From Mesorhizobium sp. M1B.F.Ca.ET.045.04.1.1 (GTDB lineage: Bacteria > Pseudomonadota > Alphaproteobacteria > Rhizobiales > Rhizobiaceae): DNA of 64,000 nt. The stretch spans positions 1,426,001-1,490,000 of the forward strand of contig NZ_CP034448.1 in the NCBI RefSeq assembly GCF_003952465.1. Reading direction: 5' to 3'. The translations under genes were made by a program, and so were the position numbers. Shown here in pieces: positions 29,072 to 37,631 of this stretch. Position 1 is the first letter of the stretch; every line of letters starts with the position of its first letter. Below the pieces are notes generated by a model. The model was not told the DNA's origin and ran no database searches. It saw nothing but the letters and a program-made list of their open reading frames with translations.

Positions 29072-29207
29072 GCGCGCGCCTTGTCGGGAAGGGGGCGCGG
29101 TTGCGACCCACAGAGTGCATGCCTACTCCTAACCCTTTCCAGTCCCACGGCCGCCCAGCCAGCTCACTGACACAGCCCGCGCTAAAACCGGCACCAGAGG
29201 CGACTTC

Positions 29208-30119
29208 ATGAAGGGCACCATTCCGGCCGTTGAAAGCCCGATGTCCATTCGCCGATGGAGATCTCTGCTCTTCGTTCCTTCTCATGTTCCGCGTTTTGTG
29301 GAGGCGGCTCATGAGCGCGGGGCAGATGGCATCATACTCGACCTAGAGGACTCCGTTCCCCAGGATCAAAAAGGTGAGTCACGGCGCCAGCTTGGTGCAT
29401 CCGTGGCAAAGGTGGGCCGCAGGGGCGCTTCTGTTTTAGTTCGCGTGAATCGCGGTTTGCGAGCCTTGGCGGCCGATCTCGACGCAGCCGTGATGGCGGG
29501 CGTTGATGCACTTGTTCTTCCGAAAGTGGATTCGGCAGCGTGGGTAGCTGAGATCGCGAATGCGGTATCGGAACTCGAACGAGAAAGAAATCTTCCGTTG
29601 GGATGTATCCGGTTTCTTGCCCAAATCGAGACCCCAGGTGCCTTGCAAGAGCTATCGGCCATTGCCTCGTCACATCCCAGGATGGTCGCAATGGCCCTTG
29701 GCCCTGAAGACTTTAGTGCCGCTGTTGGCGGCGCCCCAGAACTTGATCTTCTCTTGACGCCAAACCTTTCTGTTCTTTTTGCCGCCCGTGCGGCGGGGTT
29801 GCTCCCGCTGGGCTTCATAGGAAGCATTGGCGCGTTCTCTGACACTCACAAACTTCGTGAGGCTGCGGAGCGTGCACGGCGGCTCGGCTTTGCCGGAGCT
29901 TTGGCGATCCATCCAAACCAGGTTGCCATATTCAATGACGCTTTTTCGCCAAGCCCACAGGAACTCGAATGGGCCCGTCGTGTCCTCGCGGCGGAGAAAG
30001 ATGCGACGGCGCAGGGCATAGGCGCGTTCGCCCTGGACGGAAGGATGGTCGATCCACCGGTTATCCAAAGGGCCCGAGATATCATCGCCACGGATCCGGG
30101 CGCCGGGTTGGGCGTCTGA
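29208..30119 (+). CDS. CitE/HpcH-type CoA-ester lyase, probable citramalyl-CoA lyase
   Basis: The 303-residue protein is a HpcH/HpaI-type TIM barrel: RSLLFVPSHVPRFVEAAHERGADGIILDLEDSV (opening strand with metal-binding acidic residues), VLVRVNR, VLPKVDS, LAQIETPGALQEL (second metal-binding Glu), MALGPEDFSAAVGG (Asp) and GFAGALAIHPNQV. Such stand-alone CitE proteins cleave citramalyl-CoA to acetyl-CoA and pyruvate, or beta-methylmalyl-CoA to propionyl-CoA and glyoxylate. The partner genes favour the first. The start at 29208 has GAGGCG at 8 bases; the ATG at 29241 is an alternative. Confidence 0.88.
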   Translation: MKGTIPAVESPMSIRRWRSLLFVPSHVPRFVEAAHERGADGIILDLEDSVPQDQKGESRRQLGASVAKVGRRGASVLVRVNRGLRALAADLDAAVMAGVDALVLPKVDSAAWVAEIANAVSELERERNLPLGCIRFLAQIETPGALQELSAIASSHPRMVAMALGPEDFSAAVGGAPELDLLLTPNLSVLFAARAAGLLPLGFIGSIGAFSDTHKLREAAERARRLGFAGALAIHPNQVAIFNDAFSPSPQELEWARRVLAAEKDATAQGIGAFALDGRMVDPPVIQRARDIIATDPGAGLGV

Positions 30120-30254
30120 GGCCTCAGAGGTTGGTTACCAAACTGGAGCGACCCTACGGCTAGGAGTTATGCAACTCGGCACAATTATTGCTGTCGCGCC
30201 ATCGCATTTCGAGATAGATTAAACTAATTGCAGTCCGCTCTCGGATGGGTACTC

Positions 30255-31181
30255 GTGGAAATCAGGCAGTTAAGATACTTCGTCGGTGTGGTCGAAGCAG
30301 GCAGTTTCACGAAGGCCGCTGGCTTCCTTAATGTTGCCCAGAGTGCGCTGAGCCTGCATGTGCGTCAACTGGAGGAAGCCTTCGGCACTCAACTGCTGAT
30401 ACGCGACAGGACCGGTGTGAGCGTGACGGCGTCAGGAGCCAAACTGCTCGAACGCGCTCGGGCGATTCTTAAAGAAATTCGACTTACCGAGGTGGAATTG
30501 ACCAACACAGCTGCTTCCCCCGCCGGGGAGGTGACGATTGGCATTCCGTCTGGAGCTGCCCGCGTCCTGAGCGGCCCCCTGCTTGAGTCGGTGAGAAACG
30601 AACTGCCCAGGGTCTCCCTCAAGATGGTCGAGGGTATGACGGGACCGCTGGAGGAGTGGATGGCTGCTGGACGCTTCAATCTGGCGGTACTCTACCGCAC
30701 TGCGGATAGCGTAGGCCGAATGACGGTGATAGCGCGCGAAAACCTTTGTCTGGTGGTACCGTCGGGTGAGCCGCCATTCGAAGATGCGATATCTCTGGCC
30801 GACCTGCATGCATTCCCCCTGGCGGTTCCCATGCGCAATAACAATGTCAGGCGTTCGGTGGCTGACGTCGTCGCACAGCACGGTTGCGCGCTGGACGTCA
30901 GGTTTGAAGTGGACTCGCTTTCAACGATCATCAACATGGTCGTAGAGGGGAAAGCGCATTCTATTCTCGCCGCGTCTGCGGTTCAGAAAGAAGCCTCTCA
31001 GGGTCTGGTCCGTACGGTCAAGATCGTGGATCCGGTGATTACCCGCTCCGTTGTGCTTGCTGTAAACCCGAAAGATGAGCGTTCCGCCGCCGTGTCCGCA
31101 GTCCGCACGCTCATTCCGAAGGTCGCTCGAGAATTGATTGAAATCCGGAGCTGGGCAGCGGTGGCGCCTGAGGCGACCTGA
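30255..31181 (+). CDS. LysR-family transcriptional regulator
   Basis: Starting at GTG 30255, the protein (about 308 residues) opens with VEIRQLRYFVGVVEAGSFTKAAGFLNVAQSALSLHVRQLEE, the standard LysR winged HTH. The remaining residues have the effector-binding fold (GEVTIGIPSGAARVLS, NLAVLYR, VVPSGEPPFEDA, HAFPLAVP). The longer frame from 30228 adds nine residues not seen in the family. It lies inside the catabolic cluster in the same direction as the structural genes, so it may regulate itself and the genes around it. The 107 bases upstream are A+T-richer than their surroundings and probably hold its binding site. Confidence 0.88.
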   Translation: MEIRQLRYFVGVVEAGSFTKAAGFLNVAQSALSLHVRQLEEAFGTQLLIRDRTGVSVTASGAKLLERARAILKEIRLTEVELTNTAASPAGEVTIGIPSGAARVLSGPLLESVRNELPRVSLKMVEGMTGPLEEWMAAGRFNLAVLYRTADSVGRMTVIARENLCLVVPSGEPPFEDAISLADLHAFPLAVPMRNNNVRRSVADVVAQHGCALDVRFEVDSLSTIINMVVEGKAHSILAASAVQKEASQGLVRTVKIVDPVITRSVVLAVNPKDERSAAVSAVRTLIPKVARELIEIRSWAAVAPEAT

Positions 31182-31318
31182 CAAACTAACCTTTAAAGCT
31201 GGGCATGATCTTTTGCGGCCATTAGGACCAGCCCGATCTGGATTCCAGATGGATTTCGGCAATATTCGATATTTGACCCGCCGCGACCATCGCGATGAAA
31301 CTGGCTCAAGCGAGTTCA

Positions 31319-31340
31319 GCAGTTTCGATATCGAAACTGC
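31319..31340. promoter_or_regulatory. 22-bp perfect palindrome upstream of the aldehyde dehydrogenase gene
   Basis: The half-site GCAGTTTCGAT is followed immediately by its exact reverse complement. It is centred about 47 bases before the start of the gene at 31377. With such length and no loop it is more likely an operator for a dimeric regulator than a terminator, since no T run follows. It does not have the T-N11-A form of a LysR box. The regulator is unknown. Confidence 0.6.
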
Positions 31341-31376
31341 GCTCGTATGCAAGAATTCAGTCAAGTGGAGCCCGCG

Positions 31377-32810
31377 ATGTCCGACGCCAAGAGTTACGAG
31401 CTCTTCATTAATGGCAAATGGCGAGCCGGTGGTAGCCGAGCCACTTTGCCGGTGATCAACCCGGCGACGGAGAAGGTATTTGCCTCAGTGGCCTCGGCTA
31501 CGGTTTCAGACTTGGATGAAGCTCTTGCTTCGGCAGAACGCAGCCGCAAGGCGTGGTCCTCACGACCCGCCAAAGAGCGTGGCGAGATACTCGTCTCTGC
31601 CGCCAGCATTCTGGCAGAGAAAGCTGGCGCCGCAGCCAGGGACCTGTCGTCCGAACAGGGAAAGACGATTGCCGAAGCAACAGGAGAGTACGCGCGCGCA
31701 GTCGAAACGCTGGAATGGAATGGCCGGCATGCCGATGAGTTGTCGACCCCGATTCCGTTGGGTCCGAACAGGATGATCGTGCCGGAGGCCCTCGGTGTCG
31801 TCGCTGCCTTTACGCCGTGGAACTATCCAGCCGTTCTCATCGCCCGCAAGCTCGCCCCCGCGCTGGCGGCAGGCTGCCCGGTGATCCTCAAAGGGGCCGA
31901 AGAGACGCCGAGCGTGGCTGTCCATATCGTGGAATCTTTGCGTCAAGCAGGGATACCGGAAGGCGTGGTCAACCTGGTGTTCGGTGTTCCTGTGCATATA
32001 TCACGGCATCTGCTCAGTTCGCCAATTGTCAAAGTCTTGACGTTCACGGGGTCGACCGCTGTTGGGAAACAGCTGGCCACACTGGCCGCGAATAATCTGC
32101 AGCGCTGCATCCTTGAGCTCGGTGGACATTCCCCGGTTATTGTGTGCGAAGATGCCGACCTGGCAACGGCGATACCGGCTATTTCGGAATACAAATTCGA
32201 GTGCGCGGGCCAGAGTTGTAATGCGCCCAGCAGGATTCTTGTCGCCCGATCCCGCTATGAGGAATTCCTGTTCCGGATGACGGAGGCGGTCCGAAAAATC
32301 AGGATCGGTCCACCGGATGACCCTGCAACGCAGATGGGTCCCATGGCAAACGCGCGGCGAATCGAGGCCATGCAACGCCTGACCAAAGATGCGGTAGAGG
32401 GCGGCGCCCAAATCGAGACCGGTGGCACCCCCCTTGACCGACCGGGGTTTTACTGGCCGCCAACCATCCTGACTGGCGTACCGAAGGAAGCGAGAGTGCT
32501 TCATGAAGAGCCGTTCGGACCAATTCTCAGCGTGGCTCCTTTCGATACGATCGAAGAGGCGATCGATGAAGCCAACGCCACGGAGTACGGTCTGGCCGCC
32601 TACTTGTTTACTGGCGCGGCCGATACGCAACAGAGGCTTGTGGGCGGTCTTTCTGCGGGCGCTGTTAGTGTGAATTACCTGAAAGGGGTTTCCGCTGATG
32701 CCCCTTATGGAGGAGTCAAGCAAAGCGGCTATGGATATGAAGGCGGCGAGCAGGGGGTGCGAAGCTTCCAGATTCTGAAAATGGTGAATGGCCTCGGGTC
32801 ATTTGGATAA
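31377..32810 (+). CDS. NAD(P)-dependent aldehyde dehydrogenase, succinate-semialdehyde dehydrogenase type
   Basis: From the ATG at 31377 (GTGGAGCC at 8 bases) the protein has 477 residues and all ALDH features: FTPWNYPAVLIARKLAPALAAGC (cofactor-site Asn and Lys), [29 protein letters not shown] (general base Glu), CAGQSCNAPSRILV (nucleophilic Cys), EEPFGPILSV and PYGGVKQSGYGYEGGEQGV. It oxidises an aldehyde to an acid in the cytosol. The closest type by motif is the semialdehyde dehydrogenase group (GabD-like). It would fit succinate or methylmalonate semialdehyde, but the substrate is not fixed by sequence. The fumarase-like gene starts 6 bases after it. Confidence 0.88.
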   Translation: MSDAKSYELFINGKWRAGGSRATLPVINPATEKVFASVASATVSDLDEALASAERSRKAWSSRPAKERGEILVSAASILAEKAGAAARDLSSEQGKTIAEATGEYARAVETLEWNGRHADELSTPIPLGPNRMIVPEALGVVAAFTPWNYPAVLIARKLAPALAAGCPVILKGAEETPSVAVHIVESLRQAGIPEGVVNLVFGVPVHISRHLLSSPIVKVLTFTGSTAVGKQLATLAANNLQRCILELGGHSPVIVCEDADLATAIPAISEYKFECAGQSCNAPSRILVARSRYEEFLFRMTEAVRKIRIGPPDDPATQMGPMANARRIEAMQRLTKDAVEGGAQIETGGTPLDRPGFYWPPTILTGVPKEARVLHEEPFGPILSVAPFDTIEEAIDEANATEYGLAAYLFTGAADTQQRLVGGLSAGAVSVNYLKGVSADAPYGGVKQSGYGYEGGEQGVRSFQILKMVNGLGSFG

Positions 32811-32816
32811 AATCCG

Positions 32817-34361
32817 GTGGGAAATAGAACACGGACCATCGCTGGCAAGGACATCACAAGAAGCGTCGCCGACGCTCTTCAGTACATCTCGTACTATCAT
32901 CCTCCAGATTATATCCGGTCTCTTTCTCACGCATACACGCGAGAACAGAGCCCGTCGGCGAAGAATGCCATAGGTCAGATTCTGCTGAACTCCCGCATGG
33001 CGGCCTTTGGGCGGCGCCCGATTTGTCAGGACACCGGAGTTGTGGTTGTCTTCGCAAAGGTCGGCATGGATGCCCGCATTAAGTCAACGGCCAGTTTCGC
33101 TGATCTTGTGAATGAGGGCGTACGTCAAGCCTATCTCGATCCGGACAATCCCCTTCGGGCATCGATCGTTGCGGATCCCCTCGCCAGACGGGTCAACACC
33201 CGCGACAACACGCCGGCAGTTGTCCATGTCGACCTGGTGCAAGGTAACCAGATTGAGGTCACCATCGCCGCAAAAGGCGGCGGGTCGGAGAACAAGGCAC
33301 GTTTTACCACCCTCAATCCCAGCGCCTCCGTTTCCGACTGGGTGGTCAATACCGTTTCGACCCTTGGCAGCGGGTGGTGTCCACCTGGACTGATCTCTGT
33401 CGGCATCGGTGGTAGCGCTGAAAAGGCGATGCTGCTGGCCAAGGAGGCCATGAACGAGCCCATCGATATGGCGGAACTGATCGCAAGGGGGGCGTCAAGC
33501 GCAGAGGAGGGGCTGCGGATTGAGCTTTATGAGCGGATCAACGCGCTTGGTATCGGCGCCCAAGGCCTTGGTGGTCTGACGACAGTCGTTGACGTCAAGG
33601 TTGCGACCTATCCTACTCATGCAGCGTCCAAGCCTGTGGCGCTCATCCCGCAATGCGCCGCCAACCGGCACCTGAAGTTTACTTTGGACGGCTCTGGACC
33701 CATCAGCCTCCAGCCGCCCGATTTGCGCGAATGGCCCGACATCGGAGCCGACGAATTGAACCCAGCCGGCGTCCGGCGGGTCAATTTAGATACGCTGACG
33801 AAGGAAGAGACGGCATCGTGGCGCTGCGGTGAAACGCTCCTGCTGTCTGGAAAGATGCTGACGGGCCGTGACGCTGCCCACAAGCGAATGGTCGAACTGA
33901 TCGATGCCGGCAAGCCGCTTCCAGTCGATCTGCGGGGACGCGTGATCTACTACGTCGGTCCCGTCCGGGCAGCGAGAAATGAGATCGTTGGACCCGCCGG
34001 TCCAACAACCTCCAGCCGCTTGGACGATTTTACGGACAAGGTGCTCGCCGAAACCGGCCTTTTCGCGATGGTGGGCAAAGCGGAGAGGGGACCGGCGGCC
34101 ATCGCCTCGATTGTAAGACACAAAACGCCATACCTTGCTGCAGTGGGTGGCGCTGCGTACCTGATCTCAAAATCGATTAAGGCGGCGCGGATCGTTGCCT
34201 TTGAAGACCTGGGCATGGAAGCCATCTATGAATTCGATGTGCAGGACATGCCTGTTATCATGGCCGTCGATGTTGAGGGAAACTCCATTCACAATTCCGG
34301 GCCTCTTGAGTGGCGTAAGCGTATGGCGGCCGACAGCATCGCACGCAACATTGGCGTTTGA
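32817..34361 (+). CDS. Class I fumarase-type hydratase, probable mesaconase/fumarase
   Basis: The 514-residue protein joins the alpha and beta domains of class I (iron-sulfur) fumarases. Candidate cluster ligands are the Cys residues in GRRPICQDTG (about residue 69), GSGWCPPGL (about 184) and LIPQCAANRH (about 280). The C-terminal beta domain shows GKMLTGRDAAHKRM, YYVGPVRA and GPTTSSRLD. Class I enzymes hydrate fumarate, and several also hydrate mesaconate to (S)-citramalate. With methylaspartate ammonia-lyase, a CoA-transferase and a CitE-type lyase in the same cluster, mesaconate is the likely substrate. The start is GTG with a weak ribosome-binding site and follows the ALDH stop by six bases, so translation may be coupled. 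Confidence 0.87.
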   Translation: MGNRTRTIAGKDITRSVADALQYISYYHPPDYIRSLSHAYTREQSPSAKNAIGQILLNSRMAAFGRRPICQDTGVVVVFAKVGMDARIKSTASFADLVNEGVRQAYLDPDNPLRASIVADPLARRVNTRDNTPAVVHVDLVQGNQIEVTIAAKGGGSENKARFTTLNPSASVSDWVVNTVSTLGSGWCPPGLISVGIGGSAEKAMLLAKEAMNEPIDMAELIARGASSAEEGLRIELYERINALGIGAQGLGGLTTVVDVKVATYPTHAASKPVALIPQCAANRHLKFTLDGSGPISLQPPDLREWPDIGADELNPAGVRRVNLDTLTKEETASWRCGETLLLSGKMLTGRDAAHKRMVELIDAGKPLPVDLRGRVIYYVGPVRAARNEIVGPAGPTTSSRLDDFTDKVLAETGLFAMVGKAERGPAAIASIVRHKTPYLAAVGGAAYLISKSIKAARIVAFEDLGMEAIYEFDVQDMPVIMAVDVEGNSIHNSGPLEWRKRMAADSIARNIGV

Positions 34362-34850
34362 GTCTTTCCGTTGGGCGATTTCGGCCAGACTCCAGCGTCA
34401 AATTGCCGTGAGACGAGCGGCATTTGCGGTGCCTTGCGCCTCCGCGAGCCGGACGAGCAAGGCCTTCAATTCACCCCAATAGCTGAATGTGCCACTGAAT
34501 ACTGCATTGAGTATGCCGTCCACGCGATCGAGGCTCGAATGCTGTCGCACGTCTATCAAGTACGGCAGCGGAGATTCAAGAAAATGGGGTATCTATTTAT
34601 TAGGAGGTCTTCGCCGCCGCCGACTATTCTCTCCAGCGGCATCATTGCCCCGTTAGGCGTCGGGGCGATAGCCAAAGTACTTCTGCAGCTTTTCTCAGCG
34701 GATCGCTCTCCCTCAGCTGATTGTCGTACCCCATTCTGGCACATTTCGGACCGAGAACGGATGCGTTCCACTACTACATTCGGTCATTCAAGATGGATAG
34801 AATTGATCGGCGCACAAGGCGCTGTCATCGCTGCTTGAGAGCAACAGGTT
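34362..34850. other. Stretch without a recognisable gene
   Basis: These 490 bases hold only short frames without family signal. A small hairpin, GCCCCG-N8-CGGGGC, lies at about 34648-34667 but has no T run. The end of the catabolic operon and the promoter of the Lrp-type regulator must fall here. Confidence 0.4.
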
Positions 34851-35348
34851 ATGAAGTCGAAACCCGACCCCGTGCAACTCGACAGTTGGGACGTCCGGAT
34901 TCTCTCCGAGATTCAGGCAGACGGTCGGATTTCAAAAAGTGAGCTTGCAAAACGAGTTCATCTTTCGGCGTCGGCCTGTTCGGAGCGGCTCCGAGCACTC
35001 AAGGCCGCAGGGATTATTGAGGGATTCTATGCGCGACTGAGTCCTGCCCTCATTGGCGGCATGATCTTTGTGATGGTAGAAGTCGTGCTGGATCGCCATC
35101 GTCTTGAGGACCAACGACACTTCGAAACTGCAATCCAAGAGATCCCGGAAATCCTGGACTGCTGGGCAATTGGGGGGCGCGTCGATTATCTGATGCGGGT
35201 CGCATCTCCTTCTATGGCCGCCTATCAGGATTTCATGGAGGGACTGCTGCAGGCAGGCTTGGGCATTGATCAATACTATAGCCTTGTCGTCACGAAACCA
35301 GTGAAGTCCAATTCACCGATACCTTTGTCCGCACTGAGGCAACGGTGA
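34851..35348 (+). CDS. Lrp/AsnC-family transcriptional regulator
   Basis: The 165-residue protein has the AsnC HTH at the N terminus (LDSWDVRILSEIQADGRISKSELAKRVHLSASACSERLRALK) and the RAM-type ligand-binding domain (IIEGFYARLSPALIGG, VEVVLDRHR, IPEILDCWAIGGRVDYLMRV). Lrp-type proteins sense amino acids and usually control neighbouring amino-acid genes. The next sequence on the same strand is a decayed aminotransferase front end whose upstream region is repeated before the fuller aminotransferase gene at 39439, so that gene is a plausible target. The HTH carries SASACSERLRAL, the usual recognition-helix pattern. Confidence 0.9.
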   Translation: MKSKPDPVQLDSWDVRILSEIQADGRISKSELAKRVHLSASACSERLRALKAAGIIEGFYARLSPALIGGMIFVMVEVVLDRHRLEDQRHFETAIQEIPEILDCWAIGGRVDYLMRVASPSMAAYQDFMEGLLQAGLGIDQYYSLVVTKPVKSNSPIPLSALRQR

Positions 35349-35359
35349 AACCGAAAGTT

Positions 35360-35640
35360 TAAGTTTCAACGGCGTTTGGCGCGGATCCCGTAGATTCGTC
35401 GGCAAAAGGCGCCCATTCCGACGAAACTCAAGGGACATTTGCGGTATACTAATTGCTGGAAAAAGGTGGCCGAGCGCTATCCGCCAGTTGATGGCGAGGA
35501 AGGACGATGCGCTTGAGCAATCTGGAACCGATCATTCCAGGAGACGGATCGAAGCAGCCATCGGACGCACTTGCCCAGCACGGTTACGGCGAGAAGCCAA
35601 ACCGGATCGTGCCTGGTTGAGGAGGCGTCCATATCTAAGA
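35360..35640 (+). pseudogene. Decayed front end of an aminotransferase gene
   Basis: The sequence GAAACTC-AGGGAC-TTT-CGGTAT before an ATGCGCTTGAGCAATCTGG start is shared with the region before and at the start of the aminotransferase gene at 39439. Homology continues with substitutions and small indels for about 130 bases after the ATG (compare CAGCACGGTTACGGCGAGAAGCCAAA with the CACAGCCGAGGCGAAACGCCAAA of the other copy), then is lost near 35640. The remaining DNA to 36150 has no recognisable gene. This is either a partial duplication or the remains of a related tandem gene. Confidence 0.6.
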
Positions 35641-36156
35641 TGCGAAGTGCCGAAAAATGCCTCTACCGCTACTTCAAGGGGGGAACTTTCGCCCTGGATT
35701 GGCGATCAGTGGCGATTGAGCTTAGTCGCGGTCAGCGCATCCGTGTAGGGGGCGAAATCTACAGCGAGGGTTTGGCAAGCCGACGGATAGCGGGAGTGCA
35801 AGCTGGCCCGCTCGGCCTTGACGACCAACCGGGCCCTCGACGCCTGCGGACATTCGGAGATCGCTCCATCGCGTTTTTACGTCCTAAGTTCGTTGCTGAT
35901 CGAGATTAGGAGATCGTCTGTCCTGTTTGACATTGCTGGTCTCCGCAGCCTTCTAAGTGAGGAGCATGGCTGTGCCGGGGGCGCGTAGGTGGGTGACAAG
36001 GCCGGTCACTCCTGCCAGCCGACGTGGTCTTTGAGAAGGTGGAGGTTGCGCTACCCGGCTGGAGAGCATGGTGCCAGTTTTCACAAGACAAGGGTCGCTT
36101 AATCGAATGGGCGTCAAGTTCATAGATTGCGAACAGATCATGGGGGGATTTGAATA

Positions 36157-36744
36157 GTGCTACTGACCGAGGCAGAGCTGAAAAGAGTTGCGAATGCCAG
36201 TCGAGGACATAGAGCCGCATCGATCGTTCTAAAGGAAGAGACGGCCGCAGCTACAGCCAGATCGTCATTCGACGTTTTTCTGTCACATTCTTTCAAGGAC
36301 GCAGAGATCATTCTCGGTGTGAAGCGAATTTTCGAGGAGCTTGGGTTCACTGCTTACGTAGATTGGGTCGAAGATTCACAACTGGACCGCACAAAGGTCT
36401 CCTCGGCCACCGCCGAGTTGCTGCGAACCCGTATGAGGCAGTCAAAGACGCTTATCTATGTGCATTCAAACAATTCTCCAGGATCCAGATGGATGCCTTG
36501 GGAGCTTGGCTTTTTCGATGGGTTTCGGACCGCGGTAGCGGTTCTGCCCGTGGCAAAAAATTCTTCGGAAACATTCTCCGGGCAAGAATTTTTGGGCCTA
36601 TACCCTTACATTGATGGGACAGGACCTGCATTCCTGTTTATGAACAGAGGGACCGCGCCTCGCTCAAGAATAGGCTCTGTAAGCTCGACTGCTAACCTCA
36701 CGTTTGCCAAATCCTGGCTTAAAGAATTTACCGCCACAAAATAG
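36157..36744 (+). CDS. TIR-domain protein of a three-gene defence-like module
   Basis: Residues 38-130 form a TIR domain: SFDVFLSHSFKDAEIILGV (first strand and box 1), EELGFTAYVDWVED, SKTLIYVHSNNSPGS and RWMPWELGFFDG. The Glu of WELG (about E116) is where the catalytic Glu of NAD-cleaving TIR enzymes sits. The 36-residue N-terminal segment is helical and without known domain; the C-terminal 65 residues are unassigned. The GTG start follows a GGGGGG run. The next gene starts 17 bases downstream on the same strand. TIR enzymes in bacterial defence make ADP-ribose-type signals or deplete NAD; which applies here is inference. Confidence 0.85.
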   Translation: MLLTEAELKRVANASRGHRAASIVLKEETAAATARSSFDVFLSHSFKDAEIILGVKRIFEELGFTAYVDWVEDSQLDRTKVSSATAELLRTRMRQSKTLIYVHSNNSPGSRWMPWELGFFDGFRTAVAVLPVAKNSSETFSGQEFLGLYPYIDGTGPAFLFMNRGTAPRSRIGSVSSTANLTFAKSWLKEFTATK

Positions 36745-36761
36745 ACTGGTGTGCTTCAAAA

Positions 36762-37622
36762 ATGAAATATCCTGGACTCTATAATAGCGCCGACGTGGCA
36801 TCCAACGAGCAGCAGGCGACGTTTCTGCGCCTGATCCGGGCAGAGTACGTTCTTCTTTTTTTAGCGTCGGTGCTCTCTTTGGACTTGTCGTCATCAAAAG
36901 CCTATTTCGGTGTCTATGCTGCGGTATTTCTTTGCTCAATGGGAGTCCTCATTTTCCGGTCGGTCACAAAGCCCGAGCAGGTCTGGTATCAGGCTCGAGC
37001 TCTGGCAGAGTCGGTGAAGACATTGACTTGGCGCTTCGCGATGCGAGCACAGCCGTTCGATGACGCGCGCGCGGCTGACGCCAGAGCTGATTTTCGAAAG
37101 CTCATGGAAGATATCCTTGATAGCAATCGTCACCTTGGTAGCGCGTTGAGCGGCACCGATTCAGCATCGCCCCAAACAACGGACGAGATGATGTCGATAA
37201 GGGACTCCCCGCGAAAAGAACGAAAAGACCTATATCTGCAGAGACGAATCTGCGACCAACGGAAGTGGTACGAGAAGAAGGCGCGCTCGAACAAGAGGTC
37301 CGCGAAAGTCTGGATGGGCCTTGGTATTTTTGCATACGCTCTGGGATTCTCGTTCATCGTAGTACGCATCGCTGACCCCGCGATGCCAGGCTGGCCGACC
37401 GAGCCGCTAATTGTCATCGCCGCCTCCCTTATCGGGTGGACCCAGATCAAGAAATTTAACGAATTGGCATCGGCTTACACGTTGACAGCTCACGAGATCG
37501 GCTTGACTGCCGACCTTATTACGGACGCCAACTCGGATGAGGCATTCTCCGCCGCGGTGAACGAAGCCGAACTGGCTTTCTCACGGGAGCACACCCAGTG
37601 GGTTGCTCGTCAAAACAACTAA
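36762..37622 (+). CDS. SLATT/DUF4231-type membrane protein, predicted effector
   Basis: The 286-residue protein has two hydrophobic hairpins, one at about residues 29-66 (EYVLLFLASVLSLDL, VYAAVFLCSMGVLIF) and one at about 182-229 (WMGLGIFAYALGFSFIVV, PLIVIAASLIGW), separated by a charged cytosolic region with RRICDQRKWYEKKARSNK. The C terminus reads AYTLTAHEIGLTADLI and ends AELAFSREHTQWVARQ, the E-H-x-x-W ending typical of the SLATT family (DUF4231). SLATT proteins are proposed 2-TM pore-forming effectors in nucleotide-signal conflict systems. Here the protein sits between two TIR-type enzymes, so a TIR product is the likely trigger. No separate SLOG or macro domain is visible, so how it would sense the signal is open. 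Confidence 0.8.
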   Translation: MKYPGLYNSADVASNEQQATFLRLIRAEYVLLFLASVLSLDLSSSKAYFGVYAAVFLCSMGVLIFRSVTKPEQVWYQARALAESVKTLTWRFAMRAQPFDDARAADARADFRKLMEDILDSNRHLGSALSGTDSASPQTTDEMMSIRDSPRKERKDLYLQRRICDQRKWYEKKARSNKRSAKVWMGLGIFAYALGFSFIVVRIADPAMPGWPTEPLIVIAASLIGWTQIKKFNELASAYTLTAHEIGLTADLITDANSDEAFSAAVNEAELAFSREHTQWVARQNN

Positions 37623-37631
37623 GAGACAACA

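Noticed and set aside
35571..35909. 112-codon open frame after the decayed aminotransferase front
   Set aside because: Its first part overlaps the decayed gene in a different frame and no domain is visible.
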